A stretch of DNA of 30,850 nt, taken from the NCBI GenBank assembly GCA_015680685.1, contig MNCI01010471.1, forward strand, positions 252,001 through 282,850, in the 5' to 3' direction. Under the pieces are notes generated by a model. That model was given only the letters and a program-made list of their open reading frames with translations, did no database searches and had not been told where the DNA came from. How positions within the stretch are numbered: position 1 is the stretch's first letter; each line of letters starts with the position of its first letter. The stretch comes from Gnetum montanum. Lineage: Eukaryota; Streptophyta; Gnetopsida; Gnetales; Gnetaceae. Both the position numbers and the translations under genes were made by a program. Of the stretch, positions 30,805-30,850 are shown in pieces.

Positions 30805-30850
30805 TGAAACCTCCACGCGATTTACAGGGAAGACAAGAAGAATCGTTTCG
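30805..30850 (+). CDS. Possible start of a coding region running off the window
   Basis: ATG at 30805 opens a frame MKPPRDLQGRQEESF to the edge without stop. Only 15 codons are visible. It is offered solely because of the CpG-rich, promoter-like context upstream. Confidence 0.15.

Larger units (their letters stand above)
29766..30850. other. Non-repetitive, CpG-containing flank; possible upstream region of a host gene
   Basis: From about 30100 GC content and CpG frequency rise sharply (for example ATCGCCGCAGCCGTCTC, GATGATCGTCGGTTAC). The sequence has no resemblance to the other repeats. It contains a 12-bp direct repeat CGCCGCAGCCGT (30184, 30206), a G-box and an A run near 30579-30588. Several frames of 60-80 codons are open on both strands, but I recognise none, and several start only at TTG. 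A promoter or 5' untranslated region is the likeliest reading. Confidence 0.4.

Overview
The window looks like repeat-rich intergenic DNA of a seed plant with a very large genome. A gymnosperm is my best guess, because the LTRs are unusually long (2.3 and 2.9 kb), the insertions are old and stacked, and no intact host gene is visible. It is AT-rich and contains almost nothing but decayed Ty3/gypsy LTR retrotransposons. I see no bacterial-type genes, tRNA, rRNA or CRISPR array.

Layout. (1) 1-514: CpG-rich LTR, minus orientation, running off the left edge and inserted into the next element. (2) 515-20260: an old minus-strand chromovirus-type Ty3/gypsy element (element 1) with LTRs at 515-2811 and 17971-20260, a primer-binding site, protease, RT, RNase H, integrase, chromodomain and polypurine tract. 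(3) 4660-16232: a second complete minus-strand Ty3/gypsy element of the Tat type (element 2), inserted inside the RNase H domain of element 1. It has 2.9-kb LTRs, a G-rich polypurine tract, and the order protease / archaeal-type RNase H / RT / RNase H / integrase. The flanking 5-bp duplication is agtag/ggtag, and removing the insert restores the host reading frame. (4) 20261-24505: unassigned AT-rich DNA, a tandem duplication, and a broken gene resembling the 'putative plant transposon protein' family. (5) 24506-25105: an exact 280-bp inverted repeat delimited by single N bases, almost certainly an assembly fault. (6) About 25690-29765: plus-strand LTR-like DNA, a gag fragment cut by an LTR related to the one at 1-514, then that element's own leader and gag. 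(7) About 29765-30850: non-repetitive DNA with rising GC and many CpGs, perhaps the upstream side of a host gene beyond the right edge.

The genes do not work together as a living system. They are a stack of dead elements whose order can be read: element 1 landed first, element 2 later inside it, and the CpG-rich LTR at 1-514 cut the 3' LTR of element 1. Every polyprotein region has stops, frameshifts or altered catalytic residues, and both elements 1 and 2 have lost most of gag. I found no credible new biological system. The best observations are the codon-exact nested insertion, the assembly palindrome, a GATATC repeat array in the U3 of one LTR family, and an open 160-codon frame with its own TATA box in element 2.
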